14,936 bases of DNA, taken from contig SLQI01000114.1 of NCBI GenBank assembly GCA_007131535.1, positions 1 to 14,936 on the forward strand. Reading direction: 5' to 3'. The translations under genes were made by a program, and so were the position numbers. The DNA is from Balneolales bacterium (GTDB taxonomy: Bacteria; Bacteroidota; Rhodothermia; Balneolales; Natronogracilivirgulaceae). The notes under the pieces are model-generated. The model ran no database searches, had not been told where the DNA came from, and saw only the letters and a list, made by a program, of their open reading frames with translations. Shown here one piece after another: positions 1-6,967 of the stretch (the stretch's first letter is position 1; each line of letters opens with the position of its first letter).

Positions 1-837
1 ATCAAAGATGTCTGGCCTAACCTGAAGTTGCTCATTTGCGGAGGTGAGTCACTTTCAACCTATAAGCCGCATTTTAAGAAGTTATGTGAGGGGCTTGAGC
101 TTGATTTTATCGAAAACTACGGTGCATCAGAAGGCTACTTTGCCTTCACCGACGATCTGGATTGTGAAGACCTGAAACTCGTTACCGATAACGGCATTTT
201 TTTTGAATGGATTCCTAATCCTAATGATGTGGAGGATCTGAAAAAAGCGGAAACGATACCTACCTGGGAAGTAGAGACTGATACCCAGTATGCTATGGTG
301 GTAACCAATAACTCAGGACTATACCGCTATGTATTGAATGATGTTATTGAATTTACCGACATTGATACGCCCCGAATAAAAGTGCTTGGGCGTATGAGTG
401 ACATGCTCGATAAGTTTGGTGAAGCCGTAGAAGGTTGGGAAGCAGAGCGAGCTCTTGAATATGCTGCGCGCCGGCATAATGCTGAATACTCCGTATTTAC
501 ACTCGGGGCCAGTCTTGATGGCGTTAACGATGTGCCTAAACACCACTGGTTCATCCAATGGGTAACTCCCCCGACCGATGAAATGCAGTTCATCCAAGAC
601 GTTGATGAAAAACTTAAAGAAATAAACCGGCATTATCATAACCGGCGAAACAGTGTCGCTCTTGATTCACCAAGATTTTACAACCTGAATAAAGATATCC
701 TCCAGCAGTGGAAAGACAGATTTTTTAACCTGGGAGCACAAACCAAAACTCCCCGGATGATTACGGATGATGATAAACTTTCAGGTCTTCGTGAACTTTG
801 CAGTGAGCAACAGTTGGGCGTAGTTCAGAGTTCTTAG
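1..837 (+). CDS. GH3-family acyl-adenylating enzyme, 3' part (partial)
   Basis: The reading frame is open from the first base, so the gene begins before the window and 278 C-terminal codons are present. Visible landmarks are LLICGGESL near the window start, the ANL/GH3 nucleotide-binding motif NYGASEGYFA (about 115-147 nt), GLYRYVLNDVIEF, where GH3 enzymes have YRYxxGD, and KVLGRMSDMLDKFGE, the hinge into the C-terminal domain. This fits prokaryotic GH3 proteins, relatives of plant acyl-acid amido synthetases that activate a carboxylate with ATP and may couple it to an amine. The substrate in bacteria is generally unknown and cannot be read here. It ends at TAG and converges on gltA across a shared terminator. 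The internal TTG at 28 is not a plausible start, because conserved sequence precedes it. Family is confident; reaction is inference. Confidence 0.88.
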   Translation: MKDVWPNLKLLICGGESLSTYKPHFKKLCEGLELDFIENYGASEGYFAFTDDLDCEDLKLVTDNGIFFEWIPNPNDVEDLKKAETIPTWEVETDTQYAMVVTNNSGLYRYVLNDVIEFTDIDTPRIKVLGRMSDMLDKFGEAVEGWEAERALEYAARRHNAEYSVFTLGASLDGVNDVPKHHWFIQWVTPPTDEMQFIQDVDEKLKEINRHYHNRRNSVALDSPRFYNLNKDILQQWKDRFFNLGAQTKTPRMITDDDKLSGLRELCSEQQLGVVQSS

Positions 838-897
838 GAACAAAAAAGAAACCGGGGATTCAGTTATCTCCATTTTAACCCGCACTTCTCACCAAGA

Positions 898-933
898 AAA
901 AAGGCATCTGCCCGAATCAGCAAATGCCTTTTT
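898..933. terminator. Bidirectional intrinsic terminator between GH3 gene and gltA
   Basis: AAAAAGGCAT (898-907) pairs with ATGCCTTTTT (924-933). The loop can form an extra CTG/CAG pair. The A-run on one side and T-run on the other give a GC-containing stem followed by U residues in both directions, serving the plus-strand GH3 gene (ends 837) and minus-strand gltA (ends 975). Confidence 0.8.
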
Positions 934-974
934 CAATAATATTAATGAATTCAGGCTGCAAGCCTGTATTCAGT

Positions 975-2264
975 TCAAGAGCGCTTATTCATAGGCTCAT
1001 AGCTTCGCTCGGTATACCCGGTATAAATCTGACGCGGACGGTTGATCGGCTCTTTGCCTTCTCTCATTTCCTTCCACTGAGCGATCCAGCCCGGAAGTCG
1101 ACCGATGGCAAACAGTACCGTGAACATCTCGGTAGGAATACCCATAGCCTTATAGATGATGCCGGAGTAAAAATCCACATTGGGATAAAGCTTCTTCTCG
1201 GCAAAGTAATCATCCTTCAGGGCGTATTCCTCCAGCTCTTTGGCTATATCGAGAATAGGCTCTTTGAGATTCAATTCATTGAGCACTTTGTCAGACTCGG
1301 TTTTGATGATTTTCGCGCGGGGGTCGAAGTTTTTGTATACCCGATGCCCAAAGCCCATTAAGCGAAACGGATCGTTTTTATCCTTGGCTTTATCGATCCA
1401 CTTTTTAATATCTCCGCCATCCTCTTTGATTTTCTCAAGCATTTCAATAACGGCCTGATTGGCCCCGCCGTGAAGCGGTCCCCATAATGCTGAAATCCCC
1501 GCGGACATGGTGGCATAGATATTCGCATGAGAAGAGCCAACCATCCGCACTGTAGAGGCTGAGCAGTTCTGCTCATGATCTGCGTGGAGAATCAAAAGCA
1601 TATCCAGAGCCCGTGCTACGGTGGGATTGACTTCATAATTCTCAGTCGGCAGTGCAAACATCATATGCAGAAAATTCTCCGCATATGAGAGGTTGTTATC
1701 CGGATACATCATTGGATGACCCAAAGAGTTTTTATAAGACTGAGCCGCTATCGTAGTAATCTTGGCTATTAGCCGCCGGATATGCCGATCCACTTCATCT
1801 TCCGGAGGGTTCGGATTAAGTGATTCCGGATAATACAGTGAAAGCGATGATACCATCGAAGCCAGTACTCCCATTGGATGGGCACGCTGAGGATAGGCAT
1901 CATAATAATGCTTCAGGTCTTCATGTATAATGGTGTGTCGCCGGATATCCTGCTCAAACTCATCATATTGCTCCTGGGTTGGTAACTCACCATAAATCAG
2001 CAGGTAAGCTACTTCAATAAAGTTGGAGTTTTCACACAGATCTTCTATTGCATACCCGCGATATCGAAGGATGCCTTCTTCACCATTGATAAATGTAATA
2101 TCACTTTTGGTGGACCCGGTATTTTTATACCCGATATCAAGGGTGATACACCCTGACTCCGCGCGAAGCTTGCTGATATCAAGCCCGCGCTCTTGCTCCG
2201 TCCCCTCTACGATAGGGAGGTAATAGGTTTCGCCATCAATTTTTAATTCTGCCTTTTTATCCAT
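975..2264 (-). CDS. gltA: Citrate synthase (type II, hexameric class)
   Basis: 429 residues, the usual length for Gram-negative type II citrate synthase. It condenses oxaloacetate and acetyl-CoA to citrate, the first step of the TCA cycle, in the cytoplasm. The catalytic triad is in place: His265 in GPLHGGANQ, His307 in GFGHRVYK and Asp364 in NVDFYSG, with His230 in LHADHEQNCS contributing to the oxaloacetate site. GRLPGWIAQWKEM (388-400) carries the C-terminal substrate arginine region, and the N-terminal beta-rich extension (about 1-60) is typical of the NADH-sensitive hexameric class. The ATG start is preceded by AT-rich sequence with no strong Shine-Dalgarno. It appears monocistronic, with a long upstream region and its own terminator at 898-933. 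Confidence 0.97.
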   Translation of the reverse strand: MDKKAELKIDGETYYLPIVEGTEQERGLDISKLRAESGCITLDIGYKNTGSTKSDITFINGEEGILRYRGYAIEDLCENSNFIEVAYLLIYGELPTQEQYDEFEQDIRRHTIIHEDLKHYYDAYPQRAHPMGVLASMVSSLSLYYPESLNPNPPEDEVDRHIRRLIAKITTIAAQSYKNSLGHPMMYPDNNLSYAENFLHMMFALPTENYEVNPTVARALDMLLILHADHEQNCSASTVRMVGSSHANIYATMSAGISALWGPLHGGANQAVIEMLEKIKEDGGDIKKWIDKAKDKNDPFRLMGFGHRVYKNFDPRAKIIKTESDKVLNELNLKEPILDIAKELEEYALKDDYFAEKKLYPNVDFYSGIIYKAMGIPTEMFTVLFAIGRLPGWIAQWKEMREGKEPINRPRQIYTGYTERSYEPMNKRS

Positions 2265-2372
2265 GTCGAAAGAACTTTAATAATTTTTGACCGGTAGTTT
2301 TACCGTTGTGAACGTAATAAAAACTTATTCAGACTACCAATTGCCAATGGTTTACAGATTAACAGTGTGGGT

Positions 2373-2392
2373 GGTGATTAACACCGATCACC
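2373..2392. promoter_or_regulatory. Palindrome upstream of gltA, possible operator
   Basis: GGTGAT (2373-2378) and ATCACC (2387-2392) form a perfect 6-bp inverted repeat with an 8-nt spacer, and the spacer contains a further CACC. It lies about 108 bp upstream of the gltA start codon in otherwise AT-rich sequence. A dimeric regulator site is possible, but nothing shows which protein would bind. Confidence 0.25.
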
Positions 2393-2579
2393 AAATAATC
2401 TATTAGCACGTAAACATAATAAAAAATTTGCGAATTTTCGTCATAAGCGATTTTCCATTTTCTGACAAAACGGGCAAAAATCTCCCCACTATTCTGGAAT
2501 ATCCTCGCACTATCGGCAACAATAAAGGCTTTTATTCAATTCCTTGCTCAGATATATATGATTTCCCCGGTGTTATTTA

Positions 2580-2722
2580 GTGCCTGTAAGATAAGTGGTA
2601 GAGTCGTAAGAAAACGCCAGGATCAAGGCGCGCGAAGCCCCAAAAAATCTCAGTCTACAAGGCGTACATGAGTATTTTTGGGGACGAGCGGAACGCCGAT
2701 ATTGGCGTTTTCTTACAGACAC
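2580..2722 (-). repeat. 143-bp palindromic MITE-like element, copy 1
   Basis: Terminal inverted repeats GTGCCTGTAAGA (2580-2591) and TCTTACAGACAC (2711-2722) differ at one position. The 6-mer TATTTA lies immediately outside both ends (2574-2579 and 2723-2728), as a target-site duplication would. A second perfect 14-bp inverted repeat, GTAAGAAAACGCCA (2606-2619) with TGGCGTTTTCTTAC (2703-2716), and a central one, CCCCAAAAA (2638-2646) with TTTTTGGGG (2675-2683) extended by CTCA/TGAG, let the whole element fold into one long hairpin. No ORF fits inside. A diverged full-length copy lies at 6818-6958 in the opposite window orientation. It starts 38 bp past the amidohydrolase stop and could act as that gene's terminator. 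The strand is given as the direction matching copy 2. Confidence 0.8.
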
Positions 2723-2760
2723 TATTTAATCCGGGGGAATGTTCATTGCCCGATCAATAT

Positions 2761-4065
2761 TCAATCAATCTCGATTCGATTACCTGCAACCCATACTTCC
2801 CTCAGGGTTCGGGTATTTTCGATATTTTCAGTGGGATCTTCTTCCAGTACGATGAAGTCTGCATAGTAGCCCCGTTCAAATGAGCCGATATTATTAAGTC
2901 CCATACAATCAGCGGCCCCGCCGGTGGCATAATAGAGAATATCGACAGGTTCCAGTCCTGCTTCATTCATCATTTTCATTTCCTTGTGCTCAAAAAACCC
3001 CGGAAACCGAGCAGGCATTCCGCTATCAGTACCCAGTGCGATATCAACTGCTGAGTTGTGTATCGCTTCCAGATTTTCTTTAGCTAAAGGCAGCTGCTCT
3101 TCATAATATGCTCCGGCCTCGCTATCACGGTATCGCTGCTGTACTTCTTCGGACTCCAACTCTTCGATCAACTCGCTATCCACACCTTTTTGAAAAAACG
3201 GATCATCAAAAAATTCCGGGCGATTCCGGTAAACAAACGTTGAAAGCTCTCTTGTTAAAGTAGGTATGTAGCAAATATCATTCTGCTGCATATTTCGGAC
3301 CAGGGTATAATCTGCGGCCCTGTCCCGCACACTGTGGGCTATTACAGAAGCCCCCGCTTCAATTACCTTGTTGGCATCTTCCCTTTCAACGATATGCGCA
3401 GCAACCTCCAGCCCATGTTCACTTGCGGCTTCAATGACAGCCTCATAGACTTCCGGCTGCATTTTTTCAGTTTGGCCGAGCTGATCGTCAATGCGAATCT
3501 TGATCCAGTCCACATTGTTTTCGGCAGCTTCATCTACCTGTGCAGCTGCCTCTTCCGGAGTATCGGCATCAATAACCGGCCCGCTTACAAATAATCGTGC
3601 CCGGTCAAGCGCATCGGTATCCTGCTCATCTCTGATCTCAACGCCATCAAACCCGGGTTCACCGAGATTCACTACGGTTGTAACACCATAGCCTGCATAC
3701 GTATGAAGAACTTCGGTTATATTCTCACGATTATAGTATTCTTCGCCATGATTTAACCCCCGGGCAACTCCGGCATGACCGTGCGCATTAATGATCCCTG
3801 GCATGATGAATGCCCCTTCCATATCGATAATTTCGGCACGGGGTGGCGGCTCTAATACATCCGGGTCGCCGGCCATCAAAATTTCATCACCTTCAATGAT
3901 CAACATTCCTTCATACGGTTCGGAGTTTGTACCGTCATACAAAGTAATATTGGTAAAAGCCTTGATATCCGGCAGATCATCTACAGCTGCTTCTTCAGTC
4001 TGGCAGCCTGTGACCATTAACATCATCAAAACAAATCCGCTGATATAAAAACTCCTGTTCCTCAT
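2761..4065 (-). CDS. Exported lipoprotein amidohydrolase (imidazolonepropionase/prolidase-like)
   Basis: 434 residues. The N-terminus has basic residues, a hydrophobic stretch (about 7-19) and a lipobox ending TGC with Cys21, so this is predicted to be a lipoprotein facing the periplasm or outer membrane. The metal-dependent amidohydrolase fold is supported by the first-strand motif MPGIINAHGHAG (His95, His97), a candidate carbamylated lysine (Lys189 in DWIKIRID), metal histidines His224 (VAAHIVE) and His244 (VIAHSVRD), and the catalytic Asp347 in ALGTDSGMP. The C-terminal ADFIVLEEDP restores the small beta domain. Family members of this shape hydrolyse peptides, prolyl dipeptides or cyclic amides; the substrate cannot be assigned. 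It is divergent from the oxidase at 4416. The ATG start is chosen because it gives the complete signal peptide. Superfamily is sure, substrate unknown. Confidence 0.9.
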   Translation of the reverse strand: MRNRSFYISGFVLMMLMVTGCQTEEAAVDDLPDIKAFTNITLYDGTNSEPYEGMLIIEGDEILMAGDPDVLEPPPRAEIIDMEGAFIMPGIINAHGHAGVARGLNHGEEYYNRENITEVLHTYAGYGVTTVVNLGEPGFDGVEIRDEQDTDALDRARLFVSGPVIDADTPEEAAAQVDEAAENNVDWIKIRIDDQLGQTEKMQPEVYEAVIEAASEHGLEVAAHIVEREDANKVIEAGASVIAHSVRDRAADYTLVRNMQQNDICYIPTLTRELSTFVYRNRPEFFDDPFFQKGVDSELIEELESEEVQQRYRDSEAGAYYEEQLPLAKENLEAIHNSAVDIALGTDSGMPARFPGFFEHKEMKMMNEAGLEPVDILYYATGGAADCMGLNNIGSFERGYYADFIVLEEDPTENIENTRTLREVWVAGNRIEID

Positions 4066-4415
4066 AACCCAATAGCTTGTTTTCGATTTGAAATTTACTC
4101 AAGGTTTAACCTTGGTGAACTCTACGCCAAGTCCGTTTTTCATGTTCTGCATTCTCCGACCGAGTTGGAAATTACTCGCAAAGCAAGGTATTTAGCCTGC
4201 TTTGTTGATATTATTATCTGAAATAATTTAACCCGAATAACAAATACCGGAATCTCTTTTCAAGCATAATCTTAAAAGCTTCTGTCCAAAATGATTATTT
4301 CTCGATACAAAAAAAATAAAAAAAGTTGATTCTAAGTGTATTTCCCTTTACCGTAATCAGTCACTAAGCAATCTATATTTACATTTACCCAGTTTCAAAA
4401 ACGGAAAGATAATTT
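4066..4415. promoter_or_regulatory. Divergent upstream region (amidohydrolase and oxidase)
   Basis: 350 bp without a supportable gene, between divergent start codons, so it should hold both promoters. A 7-bp perfect inverted repeat around one base, CAAGGTT-T-AACCTTG (4100-4114), lies 35 bp upstream of the amidohydrolase start and could be an operator. On the plus strand, TATATTTA (4374-4381) resembles a Bacteroidota -7 box but has no good -33 TTG at the expected distance. GGAAAG at 4403-4408 is a reasonable ribosome-binding site for the oxidase. The remainder is AT-rich with no further structure seen. Confidence 0.4.
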
Positions 4416-5564
4416 ATGAGTTATCCTTCATCGCCCCGTGTTGCAATTATTGGGGCTGGTGTATCGGGACTAACTACCGGAGTTGCCTGCGCCTCAATGG
4501 GATGTGAAGTTAATATCTATTCCGACAAGTTCCCGGCATCAGATCAAAAAAACTCGTTGCCAAACAGTTCAAGTACATTTTCCAAAGGTGCTGTAATTCC
4601 AAAAAATATCCACCAGGCGGAAGCTCTGATGCGATTTTCCGAATCGGTGGCAATCTATCGCAAACTGCACTCCATGGATTGGCCGATTCAGCATCAACAA
4701 CACGTTGAAATTCGTAAACAGTCCCGCGCTCTCCCGGAATACCTTAAGGTTATGGATCACCTTGAAATTCCCAAAACCATACCTTCGGACTGGCTTCTGA
4801 AATCTGAAAACGGTACCCCCGGCGGTTGGTCCTATTCTTACTATTTGATAGATCCGCCAGAATATCTGAGCCTTATGCAAACCAAATTCACCGAGCTCGG
4901 CGGAAACCTGGAGCGGAAATATGTTGATCTGCACGAACTGAACGACCTTGATTACGATTTTATAATAAACTGTGCCGGACACAATGGCTTCAAACTGGAG
5001 CAGGATCTTAATCCACCTCAAATGGTCGGTGAATATCAAATTGAAGTTTTCACCGGTAATAAAGAAGCTCTGCCATATTCCTGCTCTTATTATCTTCAGC
5101 ACTCTGATATAAACATTGAGGAAATTTTTGCATTTCCGCAACCCGGCAGACTCTTAATCGGTGGTGGTTATACCAAGTTAAATAACTCAAAATTTCCCGT
5201 TCCGGATCATGAAAGTAAATCAGATGCCGGGGTGCAAATCAACGGAACGCATTTACCCGAGTATCTTTTCTCCGAGATCACCAAGATGGTAAAACAAGGT
5301 TGGGGAATAGATCTTACCAACTATCCACTTGATGCCCGGATCGGTTATTATTCAACTTCTGTAAATATTACCGAAGTCCATTGGGATAATAACCATACCA
5401 GTCTGCTTCATAATTATGCTATGGGGGATATGGGATTCGGACTTTCATGGGGAAATGCAATGCAGTGTGTGAGAATGATTCAAAACAGATCATCGTTATG
5501 TAATCCTGAAAAAATTACCAGTGAACAAATTCTCAACACCCTCACCAGGGTGAGTGTAGTCTGA
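4416..5564 (+). CDS. FAD-dependent D-amino-acid-oxidase-like oxidoreductase
   Basis: 382 residues. The N-terminal Rossmann strand VAIIGAGVSGLTTG (GxGxxG at 13-18) with an acidic/hydroxyl end at NIYSD binds the FAD ADP moiety. DFIINCAGHNG (181-191) matches the DAAO strand INCxGxG, RLLIGGGY (245-252) the central sheet, and HNYAMGDMGFGLSWGNA (332-348) the C-terminal FAD loop HNYGHGGxGxTLSWG of D-amino-acid and D-aspartate oxidases. These enzymes deaminate D-amino acids with O2 as acceptor; D-glutamate, D-alanine or another substrate cannot be chosen here. No signal peptide is visible, so it should be cytoplasmic. The start is ATG with GGAAAG seven bases upstream. CACCCT/AGGGTG (5537-5552) forms a hairpin over the last codons, without a T-run. 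It appears transcribed alone. Confidence 0.85.
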   Translation: MSYPSSPRVAIIGAGVSGLTTGVACASMGCEVNIYSDKFPASDQKNSLPNSSSTFSKGAVIPKNIHQAEALMRFSESVAIYRKLHSMDWPIQHQQHVEIRKQSRALPEYLKVMDHLEIPKTIPSDWLLKSENGTPGGWSYSYYLIDPPEYLSLMQTKFTELGGNLERKYVDLHELNDLDYDFIINCAGHNGFKLEQDLNPPQMVGEYQIEVFTGNKEALPYSCSYYLQHSDINIEEIFAFPQPGRLLIGGGYTKLNNSKFPVPDHESKSDAGVQINGTHLPEYLFSEITKMVKQGWGIDLTNYPLDARIGYYSTSVNITEVHWDNNHTSLLHNYAMGDMGFGLSWGNAMQCVRMIQNRSSLCNPEKITSEQILNTLTRVSVV

Positions 5565-5599
5565 ATCCGTTCCCACAAAAATTTTATCATTATCAGATA

Positions 5600-5631
5600 T
5601 TGAAGTGCCCAAGCGGGTTACCTATCTTTAG
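5600..5631 (+). promoter_or_regulatory. Candidate Bacteroidota-type promoter for the 5658-8711 cluster
   Basis: TTG (5600-5602) is followed after 20 nt by TATCTTTA (5623-5630), seven of eight positions matching the Bacteroidota -7 consensus TAnnTTTG at the expected -33 to -7 distance. It ends about 27 bp before the start codon at 5658, leaving a short leader. This is the best promoter match I found in the window. Confidence 0.4.
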
Positions 5632-5657
5632 GGTTTTCCAATTAATCAATAAACGCT

Positions 5658-6371
5658 ATGAAACCGCTCTTGTTGATCATCATAGGAGGGGCTGTATTCT
5701 TAACCGGTTTTATTGGTGTCGGTCCGCTTGAAAGGTTGAGTTCTGAGGTAACGACTCGTTATTGGGAGGACGGCAAATCATTTACTTCCACATCCAGTTT
5801 CTATTATAAATTAGACGGGACGCTGGTGGTACGAACCGAAGAACCGGAGAATATGGTCATCAAAACCAACCGATTCGGTGAGATGTATATTTATTTCCCG
5901 GATGAAAATGTGGCCGAATATCAGCAAAATGCGGATCTCAGCTCCGAGTCTACTCAGTTTTATATTTTTCTTCAGGGGATGACTGATGATCTCGGACTCC
6001 GCACGGTAGGGTACGAGTTACAGCAAACTGAATTTGAAGACGGTCATCAGGTAACCTACTGGGATCCGCCGGAGGAACTATCTGATCAGGTTGGTATCAC
6101 CAAACTGGTTCATCAGGATTATCGGCCGGTTTATCTTTCAGTCAGAAATCCGGAAGATGAGGTGACCCAGCGTACCTACTTTCATGATTATACTGAGTTG
6201 GCCGATCAGGAGTTTCCCGGGAGTATAACAACCATTGAATATGAATCGCCAAGGGATTCGACTGTCATGCAGACTCTGTTTAACGACATCCAATACAACG
6301 AGGCAGTTAACAGCTCTTATTTTGATTTTTCAGTGCCTGACGATGCAACCATAAGATCCCCGGATTCATGA
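5658..6371 (+). CDS. LolA-like exported protein (LolA/RseB-type fold)
   Basis: 237 residues. Residues 1-22 are hydrophobic after a short basic start, giving a signal peptide or membrane anchor; there is no lipobox cysteine. The rest alternates strands in the LolA/RseB style: SFYYKLDGTLVVRTEEPE (about 47-64), VIKTNRFGEMYIYFPDEN (67-84), and a C-terminal FNDIQYNEAVNSSYFDF ending SVPDDATI (208-232), matching the family ending of the form 'yN-x(n)-F-F-P-x-G/D'. LolA carries outer-membrane lipoproteins across the periplasm, but this protein is not necessarily the housekeeping LolA. It is first in the cluster and overlaps the next gene by ATGA (6368-6371), so the two are very likely co-translated. 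The fold assignment rests on pattern recognition and is moderate. Confidence 0.65.
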   Translation: MKPLLLIIIGGAVFLTGFIGVGPLERLSSEVTTRYWEDGKSFTSTSSFYYKLDGTLVVRTEEPENMVIKTNRFGEMYIYFPDENVAEYQQNADLSSESTQFYIFLQGMTDDLGLRTVGYELQQTEFEDGHQVTYWDPPEELSDQVGITKLVHQDYRPVYLSVRNPEDEVTQRTYFHDYTELADQEFPGSITTIEYESPRDSTVMQTLFNDIQYNEAVNSSYFDFSVPDDATIRSPDS

Positions 6372-6814
6372 AACTATTCATGGTATTAATTTTCGGAATC
6401 TTACTGAACCTCCCGGGTTATTCAGTCGGTCAATCATTTTCCGACGATCAAAAGCTCATTAGCCGGGAACTGGATCACCGATCCAAACAGCAAAGCCGGC
6501 CGGCCGATCAAGAACGGTTTTCCCCTGTCGGAAGAAATCTGGTAGAGCGGTATAACCCAATCTCTCTGTCTCTTTCTGCATCATTATATGCATATCGGCA
6601 ATTTATATCACCACAGTTGGGAAGTAATTGTATTTATCATACCTCTTGTTCAACCTTTGGAAAAGAATCCATTAATATCCATGGATTTACAAAGGGGGTA
6701 ATTCTGACCGCCGACCGTATCTCCCGCTGCAACAGAATTGCCGGCTCGGATGCCGCCTTCCACCGTATCGATCAGGATCGAGGTCAGATCCGCGATGAAC
6801 CTACACGATATTAA
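6368..6814 (+). CDS. YidD-domain protein with N-terminal export signal
   Basis: 148 residues. Residues 73-125 match the YidD family: YRQFISPQLGSNCIYHTSC (76-94), then a glycine/basic stretch, HGFTKGVIL, and a final cysteine in ISRCNR. The three family cysteines are at 88, 94 and 121. YidD in E. coli is a short cytoplasmic membrane-bound helper of YidC-dependent insertion. Here an extra 70 residues precede it, beginning with a hydrophobic signal (about 4-22, ending YSVGQ), which would place the domain outside the cytoplasm. The start overlaps the upstream stop in ATGA. The stop codon is 3 nt from the start of palindromic repeat copy 2. The C-terminal tail (126-148) is charged and has no match I recognise. 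Family is confident; role is unknown. Confidence 0.85.
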   Translation: MKLFMVLIFGILLNLPGYSVGQSFSDDQKLISRELDHRSKQQSRPADQERFSPVGRNLVERYNPISLSLSASLYAYRQFISPQLGSNCIYHTSCSTFGKESINIHGFTKGVILTADRISRCNRIAGSDAAFHRIDQDRGQIRDEPTRY

Positions 6815-6817
6815 CAA

Positions 6818-6958
6818 GTGTCACTAAGAAATCACCAATACCTTCGTTGTGCTTTTCGCAAAAATGCCATGATCACTTTCTACACTGCGTTATTTTGGGC
6901 CTTCGAACGCTTTGATCCCGGCTTTTTTTCAGGACACTATGTGCTTTATTACAGACAC
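6818..6958 (+). repeat. 141-bp palindromic MITE-like element, copy 2
   Basis: It aligns end to end with the reverse complement of the element at 2580-2722, with about 70% identity by hand and one or two small gaps. The best-conserved blocks are the termini (GTGTC..TAAGA and TTACAGACAC) and the core TTTTGGGCCTTCG followed by CGCTTTGATCCCGGC. It occupies nearly the whole gap between the YidD-domain gene (stop 6814) and the next ORF (start 6968). Terminal inverted repeats are degraded relative to copy 1, and no clear flanking duplication remains, so this is probably an older insertion. It contains no ORF. Confidence 0.75.
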
Positions 6959-6967
6959 TGATTACCT

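Noticed and set aside
235..242. Ser in FtsH Walker A (GSPGTGKT; positions are FtsH residues) as a sign of inactivity
   Set aside because: The P-loop glycines, lysine and threonine are intact and this position varies in AAA+ proteins; all other catalytic motifs are present.
924..1361. Plus-strand 145-codon open frame across the gltA 3' end
   Set aside because: It is antisense to the conserved C-terminal half of citrate synthase and has no protein-like motifs.
4569..5141. Minus-strand 190-codon open frame inside the oxidase gene
   Set aside because: The plus-strand frame carries clear FAD-binding and DAAO motifs; the antisense product has none.
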